From positions 275,997-339,996 of the forward strand of contig MNCI01025089.1 of the NCBI GenBank assembly GCA_015680685.1: 64,000 nucleotides of DNA, in the 5' to 3' direction. The notes beneath the pieces were generated by a model. That model did not search any database. It saw only the letters and a list, made by a program, of their open reading frames with translations, and was not told the DNA's origin. The translations under genes were made by a program, and so were the position numbers. Origin of the DNA: Gnetum montanum (Eukaryota > Streptophyta > Gnetopsida > Gnetales > Gnetaceae). Each line of letters opens with the position of its first letter. Position 1 is the first letter of the stretch. This document shows, piece by piece, positions 44,899-57,164 of this stretch.

Positions 44899-47800
44899 TG
44901 TCATATTTTAGCCATTAGTAGATTAGAGCTTAAGCTAGTTGAGATAAATTATATGAATTGTTGATAGTTCTTGACTAAAATATAGCTTTATATAATAAGG
45001 GGACTCTATATCTCATAATAACTTAGGGATTTTAGTTAAGGAAATTAAAGGCTTAGATCCTTATCATGATTTTGTGGTGAGAGCTATAGTATGAATGAAG
45101 GTTCGAGATTGAAGATCAAAAGTGAGAATTAAAATCAAGTGCAAAAATACTTTCTAGTTTTTGTATCATAGCAAAGATCATGGAATAACACTAGACTTGA
45201 ATTATCAGGCTCATTTATCTATGAAACATCTAATGATCTTTAAGATTTGATTTAATTATGCATAAAGTAAGATTTATCACATAAAATAAAACACCAAGTA
45301 GAGCCAATTTGTGAGTTAGGATTTCTATTTAAATTTAATATCATGTATAGGATTGGATTAGCTATTGAGAATAGAGCCTATACAAATTTATCATGGCTTA
45401 AGAAATTATTTTTTTTGTTCGAGATTCTAAAAATTAATACACATAGTTTAGGAATTAGTTTCATCTCAAGAAAGTACTGGCATTAGAACAAAAGGTTCAA
45501 ATCCTCATGTTAGAAGAAAGGGCTTGATCCAAATCTAAGAAGGAATCAATGAAGTGCATTTGTCATGTTAGCTCATAGAGGAAGTTCATAGAGCTAAAAA
45601 TGGCTCTATGAGCTAGTGTAAAAATTGACACCACCACATCAACATCTAAGAAAGGTATCACTCAAAAAGCTTAAATCTAGTTCCATGAGCTAGTCCTTCC
45701 ACATTAGCTATAAAACCAATTTATAGGCTTGGAAATTAGCCCTACAAAAATTTCATAATAAGCTCTTTCATGTTGACATTTACATAGAATGGATTTTTAG
45801 AATTTAAAAGTGGCTCTAAAAATGGTTCTACGAGACATATCAACCTCATGGATATGTTTTAATAGGTCAACAATTTATAGAGCTAATTCATAGAACCAAC
45901 TTGGAATATAATCTATTTTTCCATGTCAACTTCTTTCATGTCAACCCATTTGTAGAATCAAACTTCTATTCAATGAGTGAGCACTAAGTCGATTTTTCAA
46001 ATTTAGCATCCACCATGTCAGGTAGTTCATAGAGCTAGATTTCTATCTTACAAGTGATATTTTCCATGTCAACATTCACAACATTAGCCTTCTCATAGAG
46101 CCAATTGATAGAGTCATATTTTTACTCTATAAGTGAGTGACATATTGGTTCTACGACATCAACATCCACCACATTAGTTCACTTATAGAGCCAGTTCATA
46201 GAATCAAGATTTTATTCTATGAATAGGCATCATGTTGATTTTGGCACATTAGCATCTACCACATTAGCTCACTCATACAGCCAATTTGTAGAACCAAATT
46301 TCCATTCTATGAATAAGATTAAAATCAATTATATGAGTCATGTCATTAAAGAATATTAAGAAAATCTTACATGTATAACTAGAATTCACCTCTACAAATA
46401 AGATGCCAAAGAACTCTACCATGTTAGCCTTCGAGTAAAGTGGGTTCATAGAACCAAAAATTGCATCTGCAAAATGTTTCTATGAACCACATAAACTCTA
46501 TGGATTAGCCTCACCATGTCACCTCCTTTGTAGAATGAATTTGTAGAACTAGTTCATCGAGTCAAAAGAAGCTTTGAAAAATAAACCAAAAATTTGTTCT
46601 ACAAAGAAGCTCTACAACTATTCTTCCACATCAACATTAAGGAAATTGCAAAAGCTATAACGTTGCTCTACCATATCAATTTCTTTATAGAGGAGACTCA
46701 TAGAGCCAAAAAAGGTTCTATGAATAAGCTCTAGAAGTAGTTCTACAAGCCATGTTAGAGTTTATCCTAGATCCACTAGGGTTATATTTTATGTGCACAT
46801 GTATCAAAGTTTTAATGTAGCTCAGCAAGTTCAAAATATGTAGACAGGATATAATCAAGAAGCTACAAAAAAAGGTCCATGAAACACTCTACCATGTCAA
46901 CAATTCCTAGAACCAAAACTTGGCTCTACAAGCAACATTACAAATAGTTCTATGACCTAACATTAGTACTAAGGATGTATGAAAAAAGAATCTACATTAA
47001 TGAATATAGGCTAAACCTAAAATAGAGTAGCATAGAGCTATCATTAAAGCACAAAGTCACCATGATGAAAACAAGCTATATTTGTACAAATGGAATAGAG
47101 AGGTGTAGGAATTATTAATTTAACCAAGAGCTAACAGAAATTCATTACTTTAGAACAAATAAGATCATTCGAATATGTTGATGGTAGTTACTGGTATCAT
47201 GGCTGAGATCGCTATGTAAAAACCCAAATTAAAGTTTAAACCTATATGGGAATAGTTTCAATGGAAATAACAAATGTCCTAACTAAATTAGTTTTGGGAG
47301 AAACATGCATTGAGTAAATCTTAAAGAAGCTCAATGACATCGAATGAGATACAATAGATTAGGCTATTAAGCCTCTTTTAAAATCTAACATTTATTAGTT
47401 TAGAAGCTTTAGATTGAAAGGAAGAGAAGGATTTATTAATAGAACAATTACTTAGTGCCCTGTAATTATATGAATAGAACGTGGGACAACCATAGCTTTT
47501 AATTTTTGTCATGATTATAATTGTCAAATACTATTATATAAAAGCCAAAGAATATTATTAAAAATAGCTTGGATCGAGAGGGGAGCAAGCTACGAGAAAA
47601 TCTAGGAGCGATTTCCTATACAATGGTATTCAAATTTCATACTTAATTTAGCTAATTTACTTTTATCCTATGAGTTTTTCTTTTATTTTCCTACTTTATC
47701 ATAATTACTTAGCTAGTGCTTAAGATAGTATTGTATCTTGCATCTTGTTCTTAAAATTATTTAAATTTCTTGAATAGCTAAGGTCTAACAATTTTTGGTA

Positions 47801-48328
47801 TTGTTGACTAATATAAATAGTTATTTTCTAAAAGTGTTCGATCTTATCAATAGTAGATTATTTTCAATATTTAATACTTTATGCAATTCTACTACTTTAT
47901 TTCTATGAATCCATTGAATCTTGTTCTATTTGCAATTTTTCTTATGAAATTTTCTCTGTAAGGAAAATTGGTAAAATATTTTGTCAAATTGAACTGAAGC
48001 ATTAGATGAAAAGCTATACTGCAGAGGTAGCATATAACCTAGACTACATAAACTAAGTAGCTTTAATATAACAGAAAATTTTGTTCACTTAAAGGAAAGA
48101 GTAAATATGGTTGGATATTTTTCTAAAAGTTTCAGTTGTTTAACTCTTGAAACACAATATAGTGAGATTTAGAGCTTATGTTAATCCAAAACACATAGTT
48201 TCCCTATATCTACTATGCTTATTTGAAGGTATCTGGGCCTTGATATTTATAGAGATGAATAAACACCTAAACTCAAGTTTTGAAAGAACCCTCATCCTTA
48301 TGATTATCATCACAAGGAGGAGACAACA
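44899..48328 (+). repeat. 5' LTR of G5 (~3.43 kb)
   Basis: Begins TGTCATATTTTAGCCATTAG and is collinear with 54388-55783 and 59084-59252. It ends near AGGAGGAGACAACA at 48328, chosen from the TG...CA rule. U3 holds a diverged ~90-bp tandem repeat (about 45900-46320) built from TAGAGCCAATTCATAGAACC-like phrases. TATA box ATATAAAAG near 47533 precedes an R-U5 part (about 47560-48328) that resembles 57990-59078 of the inserted element. Confidence 0.72.
45900..46320 (+). repeat. Diverged ~90-bp tandem repeats in the G5 U3
   Basis: Units start near 46094, 46184 and 46275 with ATAGAGCCA(A/G)TT and contain TTCTATTCTATGA, GTTGGTTCTAC and ACATTAGCATCTACCACATT-like words. The same units fill the 3' LTR at 55440-55783 and, reversed, 32480-34700. 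Confidence 0.75.
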
Positions 48329-48345
48329 TTGATGTCAAGTAGAAT
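48329..48345 (+). promoter_or_regulatory. Possible primer-binding site of G5
   Basis: TTGATGTCAAGTAGAAT follows the presumed LTR end. If TGA derives from TGG, it would be a TGGTGTCAAG-type PBS. Low confidence. Confidence 0.3.
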
Positions 48346-48439
48346 TTTTCCATAATTAGATTCTTGTCACTGGGAAAAGAATCTAGAAACATCAGTGGTC
48401 TAAAGTAGTCATTAATAGTTTTTTTTTTATGATAGGAGG

Positions 48440-49860
48440 GCAACAAAATTAGCTGCTACTTTGTCCATGAAAGAACAACTTGATAATATTGAAGAATTTA
48501 AAATTCCTATGGAGTACTCTGATTATAAGATTGATCATTCATTAGAGAAAGAGTAGGAAAAGGTTTTTGAATTAGGAACAAGTAGTGGAGTTAAAACTAG
48601 AAGAACTAGAAGATCATCTCTTCTATCCAATTTACTAGTCTTTAGGATTAGAAGAGGAAATTTAAAAAGTTCAAAAACTAGAAAGAGTTTTAATTGAATG
48701 GAAAATCCACCATTAGCAAATTCTTGGCAAGTAGCCACACCATTAAAATTCTTGATTTATAATGATATCGTTAAGATGGTCTACAAGTACTTTTCTGAGC
48801 CTTATATTCCTGGAGAAGCTTACTTAGCTAAAGAATATGTTCATTTATTTGGGTTGGCTTTAGCACATGCAAATGTCCAACATCAAGACCAAACTTATAG
48901 GCTATTCATAGAAAACTTAATAAATATGGCTTAAATTTGGTAATCTAACTTACCAAACAATAGTATCACAAGTTGGGATGACATGAAATATTTATTCATA
49001 GCTCAATTTGACAATCAAATTGACCAACAACAACTATATTATGGGTTAATTCAGTCCAAACAAGGGTCTAAAGAATAAGTTAGGGAATTTAACATTAAAT
49101 TCCAATGGATTTGTGGATTATTTCAAAAGTAATGTAGACATTTAGATGAAGTGCTTAGAGACACTTATTTGAATGCTATCAATACAAGCATTTTAATTTG
49201 GCTAAGAAGGACTCTAAATTTAGTAACCTTGAATGATTTCTTTAATGAGGCTATCCAACTAGAAAAAAATTAAACATAGCTAATGAAGACATTGTTTGAG
49301 CATCAAAAGATGAGCAACAAACATTAGTCAATGTGCAAAATATAGCTCACTTTAAACCATTTCCTTCTATTGTTGATAAAGATTAAGATCAACAAAATAA
49401 GGATTCTAAGAAAATAAATCTAATGAAGGAATTTTTCAACAAGGTAGTTAAGTTAGAGACAACATTAGCTAAAGTTAAGACCAAAGAAGAAACAAAGCAT
49501 AGGAAACATAGACATCAAAATACAGTTACCAAATTAGTGGATTCTAAAGATGAAAGAAATGCAAGTATCTCAAATTTTCTTAACATTGAATCTGATGATG
49601 AGTCATCTGGTATTCATTATGTTAGCAAATCATTTGAAAATAAATCAAGTGACACTTCTTCTTTATCAAGTTTGAAAGAAGATTTGTCTTTGGATGAGAA
49701 GTGTAATAATAATGATAAATCTGAATATACTAAAGGTCAAAAGAAAATTTAACTACATTTAGGCCTCAAAACATCACACTTGATCCTACTACTAAAAGAA
49801 AGGCTTTAAAACCAAATGAAAAAGAAAAGGAAAAATACAATGATATATGGATTGATTAAG
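48440..49860 (+). pseudogene. Gypsy gag of G5, degenerate
   Basis: From 48440 a frame reads RRATKLAATLSMKEQLDNIE and continues through MENPPLANSWQVATPLKFLI (48698) to 48934; after a frameshift it resumes with SWDDMKYLFIAQF, REFNIKFQWICGL, YLNAINTSILIWLRRTLNLV, a Retrotrans_gag-type capsid pattern. The C-terminal part 49423-49752 is Lys/Glu/Ser-rich and lacks a clear zinc knuckle. TAG and TAA stops sit where Gln is likely. Confidence 0.75.
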
Positions 49861-50139
49861 ATCCTCAAAATTAGTCATTTAACAAATGGTTTAGGAAGTC
49901 AAGTATTTATGGAAATAGAGAATATGATTTAATAGAAGATTTAAAGCATGTTAAAACTAATGTTAGCATCTACTAGCTATTACAAATAGAAAGTCAACAA
50001 AGAAAATTTAGAGCTGGTCAAGCCAAAGAGGAAGGTTGGAGAGTTTAAATTAAGCTATGTTTGTAATGAAGATAAAATAGTAATATCTAAATATTCTTGT
50101 ATCCTAGATAAAGAATATCTTCCTTGGCTTCTTATAATG

Positions 50140-50390
50140 AAATTGAATGGAAAATATTTGCATAATTATTTAATTAATCCAGGAGCTACCTCAACAATTA
50201 TGTCATTATCTATCTATAAATAGTTAGGACTATCACCAAAATAGTCCAACAATAAAATTGTCCAAGTAGATAAGAGCAAGGTAAAATATGTGATATAATT
50301 ACCAAGCACTTTACTTCAAATTTCTTTAGAAGCTTGTATTATGAATATAATAATCATCCAAATAGTCAATATCCTAGATTTATATAGTAC
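50140..50390 (+). pseudogene. Retroelement aspartic protease of G5
   Basis: The segment YLINPGATSTIMSLSIYK matches the pattern L-(I/V)-D-x-G-A-(T/S)-S-T-I-M with Asn in place of the catalytic Asp (GAT to AAT), so it is inactive. Position between gag and pol is as expected. Confidence 0.7.
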
Positions 50391-50629
50391 CTTGCTAAGT
50401 TGGAGTTGGAGTAAAAATTTTTTTGGATATATATTGATAGATTATTCACACATATGGCTATCCTGGAAGAAAGAGCCTAATTAGATATACATATACATTG
50501 AGTTCTTGATAATCAAGAACATTACTTCTATTGGAAAGAACAAAGTCATAAAAACTAAGGACATTGAAATATGAGCATGTTCACTTAGAGAAGTCCAAGT
50601 TCCAAAAAAGAAAGAAACTTAGAGTAATG

Positions 50630-51060
50630 AAAAGTGGGGATTATATTTTGATAGATCTTTTCATTCAAAAGAGGCTAAAGCTAGAATATTCTTAGAAAAG
50701 AATGATTCTTAGAAAACTTTAAAACTATACATCTATAATTCCCATGTATGAATAATAAGGCTAAATATGAAGCCTTGTGTATTGGAATTAGAATAGCTTT
50801 GGTGGAAGGATTAAAAGAATTATAATTATGGAGGACTTAGAGCTTATTTGTTAACAAGTTAAGCATGAATGCATAGTAAAAAGTTCATTCTTGAGGCCAC
50901 ATAGACAACTTATCTATATCTTATTAAACAATTTCAAGTGATATGAAATAAGGCATATATGTAGGAAAGATAACTAGTTAGTAGATGAGCTAGCTACAAT
51001 AGCCTTAACATTAGAACCTTCAAAGATTAAAAATTATGGTACAGTTGGAATTGAAGTGAA
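50630..51060 (+). pseudogene. RNase H-like domain upstream of RT (G5)
   Basis: Reads KWGLYFDRSFHSKEAKARIF, then NNKAKYEALCIGIRIALVEG, then after a frameshift EDLELIC ... QVKHECIVKSSFLRPHRQLI, YEIRHICRKDN and LVDELATIALTLE. These match in order the four acidic positions of the plant cellular/archaeal-type RNase H fold: D of YFD, E of KYEAL, D of EDLEL and D of VDELA. The usual retroviral-type RNase H of this element is separate, after RT (52370-52800). Having this domain before RT rather than between RNase H and integrase is unusual as far as I know. Confidence 0.72.
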
Positions 51061-51253
51061 AAATTAGCCTTTAGTTCTAGATAATATAAAATACTTCCAA
51101 GAGTTTGAAGATGATGATCAATTAATTAGGTTCTTGAAGAACAAAGGAGAATTTGAGAATAAAATTATGTTCCAAATAAAAGTTATATCATAGCTTAGAA
51201 CAACTTTTATTTCCAAGAAGGTAGTTGAATATTAGCATGAGTTTAATAGAAGG

Positions 51254-52360
51254 TTGCTTAAAGGAATAGACATTCAAAATCTAGATCATCAAGCTTATGA
51301 ATTAGTAAACATTAGATCCATAGAGAAGCCAAAAATATTAAATATTACAAAAGGAAATGATCTAGCTTTCAAACAAAAATCATTATTCTTGCTAAAGGAT
51401 AATTTGAGTAATTTTTCTTGGTCTTATGATAACCTTGAAACACTCAAACTTTATGTGATGACTCATAAGATTCCATTGGTAAAAGATTGTAAGGCTGTAA
51501 GATATAAAAAAAGGAAGCTTAACCCATATTTTGAACTAATAATTGAAGTTGAAATTAAGAAGATATTACAAGCTAGAATTATATATCCTATTTAATACTT
51601 AGTTTGGATAGTCAATCTTGTACTTGTAAGGAAGATGAATAATGTCATCAAGCTATGTGTTGATTTCAAGAATTTGAATCATGCTTCATAAAAGGATAAA
51701 TATCTACTCCCTAGAATAAAAAAATGTTAATTAAAGTTTGTAGATGTCAAGTATACTTTTTTTGGATAATTTTTTAGAGTATAATAAATTTATGATTGAT
51801 AAAAATGATAGATATAAGCTAGCTCTCATTACAAAGTGGGGAACTTTCGCTTATAAAAGTATGCATTTTAGATTGTCAAATGCTAGAGCCACTTTCCAAT
51901 GGGCTACAAATATAGCTTTTAATGGTATAATATGAAATTTTTTATGATTTATCTAGATGATATTACCATTTATTTAAAGATAAAAGAATATCATATGTGT
52001 CATCTTAAACAAATTTTTAATAGTTCTTAGGATTATGACATTTCTTTAAATCCTAAGAATGGCATTTTTTAGGGTAAAGTATAAAAACTTGTTAGGATAT
52101 ATAATCTACTAGAAAGATATAATGATAGATAAAACAAAAATCCAACTTGTTTAGAATATTAAGCACCCAACCAACAAGAAGTCCCTTAGATCCTTCTTTG
52201 AAAAAATTAATTTCATTGAGAAGTTTATACCAGGATTTAAAGAGATTACCAATCATTTGATGTACATGCTCAAGAAGGATGTGCAAGTCAAGAAGACACC
52301 TGAATCAAATAATGCATTAGCAAAAATTAAAAATACTATCCAAGAAGCTCTATATTTATC
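51254..52360 (+). pseudogene. Gypsy reverse transcriptase of G5
   Basis: Opening part 51254-51595 is intact: KLNPYFELIIEVEIKKILQA, ARIIYPI. Then VNLVLVRKMNNVIKLCVDFK, NLNHAS, FAYKSMHFRLSNARATFQ, and the catalytic box FMIYLDDITIY near 51942-51975 with both Asp kept. Thumb: IKHPTNKKSLRSFFEKINFI, FIPGFKEITNHLM, MLKKDVQVKK. Frameshifts and stops interrupt the region around 51600-51780 and after 51935. Confidence 0.85.
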
Positions 52361-52369
52361 TTAATCTAA

Positions 52370-52800
52370 ATTAAAATAATATTTCTAACCATATTCCTTT
52401 TGCTTCGAGTGATTTGATTACTATAGTTCTAGCTCAGAAGAAAATTGATTAAGACAAACCAATCAAATTCTTTGGTTATTAGCTTAAAGGTTCTTAGTTT
52501 AACTATTTGGGTTTGGGAAAATAGGCATAGGTTGTTATTAAAGCACTAATGCATTTCAAATATTATTTAGAAAACACTTCAATGCATATCATGATAATGG
52601 AGCCTAATGTTAGGCAATTTTTACCTTAAAATGAAATTGCATTAAAAAGAGAAAAATGGATTGCTAAGCTTCAATGATTCATATTTTTGTTAGGATTATG
52701 TAAAACAATGAAAGAAATGGGATCAACAAAATTAATGATTACAGAAGCTAAAATTTTTGTATTAAATTCCCATAATGAAATTTTGTATGATGAAATCTTA
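52370..52800 (+). pseudogene. Retroviral-type RNase H of G5
   Basis: Pattern FASSDLITIVLAQKKID, DKPIKFFGY, FNYLGLGK, VVIKALMHFKYYLENTSMHI, then EKWIAKLQ and FIFLLGLCKTMKEMGSTKLM. Matches the order of the standard gypsy RNase H after RT, with stops at likely Gln and Trp sites. The first catalytic Asp appears changed (SSD). Confidence 0.7.
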
Positions 52801-54063
52801 AAGTTCTTTGCTTGAAGAAAATTCCTGGATAATCTAACTATGAGCCAAAGAAGAACTTTTCTTAAAAAGATAAATAAGTTTCTAGTAAAAAAAGGAATCT
52901 TCTATAGAAAGTCTTTAAAAGGAGTTTTGTTAGAATGTATCAAGAATAATCAAATTGAGCTTGTGTTAGACTAGTTTCATGACCATGCAAACTTGTTTTA
53001 TGATTCATCAAAATCCACTATGCATCACTTATTATGTTATGAATTTTAGTGGCCTAGTAGGTATCAAGATATTAGCTTGATGATCCAATTGTGTTTTAAA
53101 TGTCAAATCCATGGATCAAAAATGAAGAAAGTTAGTACTTCTCTAAAATCAATAATTACAAAAATACCATTTCAACAATGAGGATAAGATTTTATTAGAA
53201 TAATTGCTCCATCAAAAGCTTGAGTTAAGTTTATACTTACAACTGAAAATTATTTTATCAATTGGATAGAAGAAAAAGCTTTTAAGAGAAGTTTGGCTTC
53301 AGATGTAATAAGGTTTCTTGAAGATCATATTCTAAGCCATTTTGGTATGCCAAAAGTATTATTATCAAATAATGACCTTGCATTTCAATCTGAAGAATTT
53401 ATGAACTAGGATTTTGAAAAATCTATTTTTTTAGGATTTTTAAAAATCTATTTTTTATTCTACTCATCACATTATTATCCTCAAGGAAATGGGTTAGCTA
53501 AATCTACAAATAAGAAGCTTATTTCCAATATAAAATGATCAACAGAAAGGAGTTCAAGGAAATGGCATAATTATCTATAATCAACTTCATGGACAAATCA
53601 CATATGGATTAAGAGATCTATAGGCATCTTATCCTATACTCTACTCTATGAAATAGTTGTAAGAATTACTAACAAAATTAGAACATCAACATCAAAGTTG
53701 GTACAAAAGTATAGTGGGAAAATGGATAAATAGAAAAGGATAATGTGTTTGCTTATGAGGATAGAAGTTGAGATTGAAAAAGCTATAGGTAACTTATTGA
53801 TAAATGCATCACAAATAAAAATATGGTTCAATAGAAATTCTTTATAAAGGGCATTCCGAGTAGGTGAGTTGGTGTTACTTTTGAATATGAGAAGAAGATG
53901 AAATCATAACAAATTTTCTACCAAATGGATAGGGCCATTCATTATTAGGAAAAAAGTGTCAGATGATACGTATAAGCTATGCATAATGGATGGAACTAAA
54001 CTAAAGATTCAATTTGGTACCATCTATCTCAAGCACTACTTTGGGCAATTGTCCAATACTTGA
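52800..54063 (+). pseudogene. Gypsy integrase of G5
   Basis: Zinc-binding part: HDHANLFY-like segment, then STMHHLLCYEF, WPSRYQDISLMIQLCFKCQI (C-x2-C present). Core: DFIRIIAPSKA, FINWIEEKAFKRSLASDVIR, HFGMPKVLLSNNDLAFQSEE, YYPQGNGLAKSTNKKLI. C-terminal part: FSTKWIGPFIIRKKVSDDTY, LKHYFGQLSNT, ending at TGA 54061. KW-x-GPF is the GPY/F module; no chromodomain follows. Stops break it in several places. Confidence 0.83.
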
Positions 54064-54360
54064 TAAAATTGAGGAAAAATGAAGATTGTAAATATGTAAA
54101 TAGTGGTTCCTTTTGAAGTTAATAAATAAGTTACATGGGATTTTTATACTTTCAAATGTTAAACTTGATAGGAATTTTTCCTTGAAAATATTTCCTTTTT
54201 AAAGCTTAGTCTACAATTTCTTTAGTACCTAAGTTACCTTGTACAAATTCCAGAAGGATTTTTAGTCATGATTATATATAACTCCAAACATATCATTCAG
54301 TGTTGACTCACATTAATGAATGAGAGCTTCCCATTCCAAGAGTTTAGTCTATTGATTTCG

Positions 54361-54387
54361 AAAAGAGGAAAAATGGAGATTAAGAAA
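54361..54387 (+). promoter_or_regulatory. Polypurine tract of G5
   Basis: A run of almost only A and G (aaaagaggaaaaatggagat plus taagaaa) directly precedes the 3' LTR start TGTTATAACATTTTAGCC. Confidence 0.8.
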
Positions 54388-55778
54388 TGTTATAACATTT
54401 TAGCCATTAATGGATTAATTCTTAAGCTAGTTGAGATAAATTATACAAACTACTAATGGTTCTTGAGTTGAATATAGAACTATATAAGGAGACTTTTTGT
54501 CTCAGAATAATTCATGGTTTTCAATTAAGGGAGCAAAAGGCTCAAGTCATGATCATGATTTTGAGTTTCAAAGATTTAAAGTGAAGTTTTGGTAACAACT
54601 ATAGTATGAATGAAGGTTCAGGACTAAAGATCAAAAGTGGGAATTAAAAAAAAAGTCCAGAAATATTTTTTGATCATTACAATGTAGCAGAGCTCATGGA
54701 ACAACATTAGACTTGGATTATCAGGCTTATTTCTCTATGTGATATCTAATAATCTTTAAGATTTGATTTCCTTGTATATAAACTAAAATTTGTCACACAA
54801 AATAACATCATAAACTGAGTTAGTTCATGAACTAGGATTTCAATTTAAATTCAACATTGCACAAAGGATTAAATTAGCTACCAAGGACAAAAATTGTACA
54901 AATTTTTCCATGTTGAAGAAAATGCTTTTTTAGTTCAAGTTTCTAAATATTGATACATAGAGTTTAAGGAGAAATTTCATCTAAAAAAAGGACTAGCATT
55001 AGAACAAAATGTTGAAACCCTCATGTCGGAAGAAAGGGCTCAATACAAATCTAAAGAAGCGATTAATGGAGTACAATTGTCATGTCAGCTTGTAGAGGAA
55101 GTTCATAGAACTTAAAAAAGAGGCTATATGAAATGGTTATATGAGCTAGTGCAAAAATTAACATCACCACATTAGCAACTAGAAAATATGTCACTCAAAA
55201 GAGCTTAAATCTAGTTCCATGAGTTACTCTTGCCACATTAGCTATAAAAGCAATTTGTAAAGTTGGAACTTAGTCCTACAAAAAGCTCACAATAATCTTT
55301 ATCATGTAAACATTTACATAGAATGGATTTGTCGAACCTAAAAGTGCCTCTATGAAATAGTTTTATAAGCCACATTAGTTTGTGGATATACTTTAACATG
55401 TTAGCAGTTTGTAGAGACAGTTTGTAGAACCAAATTAGCATTAGATTGGTTCTACCATGTTAATCCCCTCACAAAGTCAATTTGTAGAATCAAATTTCTA
55501 TTCTATGAGTAGGCACTAGATTAGTTCTACCACATGAGCATCTACCATGTTAGGTAATTCATCAAGTTAATTTCCATTCTATGAGTGAACTCTGTCATGT
55601 TAGCATCTACCACGTCAACCTCTTGGTAGAGCCAATTCATAGAGTTAGATTTCCATTTTGCAAGTGAATGTCATATCCATTCTACCACATCAACATCTAC
55701 CATGTTAGCTCACTTGTAGAGTTGATCCATAAAACTAAAATTCTATTCTATGAGTAAGTGCTATGTTGGTTATACTAC

Positions 55779-55783
55779 ATTAG
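55779..55783. repeat. Target-site duplication ATTAG (left); right copy 59079-59083
   Basis: ATTAG flanks the 3295-bp insertion on both sides and occurs once at the matching site of the 5' LTR. Confidence 0.88.
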
Positions 55784-56251
55784 TGTTGACACATTTTGGC
55801 CATTTCATGGAACAGGTTGGCATGATAGAATTGATTAAAGGTTTTTGCAGTTTTTAGTACTCTCTTATTCATAGTTGGAGAAGTGGCAAGAATTCCACAA
55901 ACTATTAACTATGTTTTCTCACTAAATTTATAAGGGAGCTTTTAAAGATCCATTACAAAGAAATTTTAGATGCTGAAAGATTGGAGGAAAGGCTATAAAA
56001 TATCAAGAAAATGCATATAGAATGCTTTACTTTGTCAGAATAAAAAAAATTTCAGTTTGTAGGTAAAGAGAAATAGAATATAAATTTAAAGAAGAAAGAA
56101 ATGAAGAATCCAAAAGTAGAGTGGCACGCAGAAAAGCCAATTTATAAGGGAGATCGATGTTTTCACACTCTGCATTTCACACGAATTTGTGTATTGCTAT
56201 TAGGCTTTGATCTTTGAAGATAGAGAAAGTTGCAAGAATTAAAATGTAAAG

Positions 56252-56815
56252 ATGAAAGGCAAGGTTGTGTAGGTGCTTGCAAGTGTGCTTTTGCTTGCTA
56301 AATTTTGTATGTACTTTCTTAGCATTGTTCTTATAGGTTGGGTGCTCAACAGGGACTTGAAGTCCACCTTTTGCATTCCTGTTGTTGAGATCACATGTCT
56401 TGCAGGACTTCCAATAATGTTTACGCCACTTGTAGTGTCCATGGGGAACTAGGTAACAACGTTTGTTGTGATATTTGCATTAATAGCTGGCTACGTTGGA
56501 GCAGGCACCTGTCTCTTAGGATTCCATGATTTGATGCACTGGACCGCATCGAGCCTTTCTTCCACAGCTTCAGCTGCTACCATCACCTAGGTCCTTACAG
56601 TCTTAGCTATCAAGTATGCATGCAAAGTGATCAAAATAGGAGGCAAGAATACTCATCTGAGAGTCTTGGAGGCATTTCTGATAATTTTATTGGCAACACA
56701 ACTACTATATGTGTCTCTAGTACACACCAATTTTCTTTTAGTTTATAAAGAATTTGAACGGAGACCACTTCACAACTCTGGATCTTCGAGTGTACCAGAA
56801 GCTACTTCAGCTTAA
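56252..56815 (+). pseudogene. AWPM-19-family membrane protein gene copy, full length with three in-frame TAG stops
   Basis: One uninterrupted frame of 187 codons from ATG 56252 to TAA 56813, without frameshift. It has the four hydrophobic stretches of the AWPM-19 family of plant plasma-membrane proteins (about 160-190 residues, linked to ABA and stress): FCMYFLSIVLIGWVLNRDL, a second near PIMFTPLVVSMGN, a third FVVIFALIAGYVGAGTCLLG, and YACKVIKIGG followed by LRVLEAFLIILLATQLLYVS. The last two blocks match family hallmarks (ACK-x-I-x-IGG; R-x-x-EAFIIIL-x-x-TQLLY). Stops at 56270, 56450 and 56588 are all TAG and each fits CAG to TAG. AATAAA overlaps the stop codon. No intron is seen. It lies in the presumed U3 of the inserted LTR. 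Confidence 0.85.
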
Positions 56816-56952
56816 TAAAGGAAACTACTGCATCATATCTATAGATTTTTAAGTGGCACCATCTTTCATTCATTTTGTACTTCTTTCAGTCTTAAACTAT
56901 TAACGCAGCTTTTACATCCCTATGTACTGGTCCCATAGTTGTAAATAAAGTC

Positions 56953-57164
56953 CTAGAAATTCAGTGAACGTAGAGCAAACATGGAGGTCTCTCCGGGAAC
57001 GATGGTTGTAATCATTTCCATTGCACCTTTAGCTTCGCTAGTGTAGGGTGCATACAGTTCATGCAAAAATTGTTGGGATGCTCGGTAGAGTTTCAAACCT
57101 TCTAATACTGAATAACTATTGCTATTGGTGTATCTAGACAACACCAATGACTCGGCATTTGCAA
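56953..57164 (-). pseudogene. Unidentified gene fragment, convergent to the AWPM-19 copy
   Basis: The minus strand has an open segment ending at a TAG near 56953, reading ANAESLVLSRYTNSNSYSVL, EGLKLYRASQQFLHELYAPY, then MEMITTIVPGETSMFALRSL. A possible splice acceptor (CTTCGATAG) sits just upstream at 57165, though the frame also stays open for some codons beyond. Composition looks like a real soluble protein C-terminus, but I do not recognise the family. Its end faces the end of the AWPM-19 copy with about 140 bases between, like two convergent genes. Confidence 0.4.
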
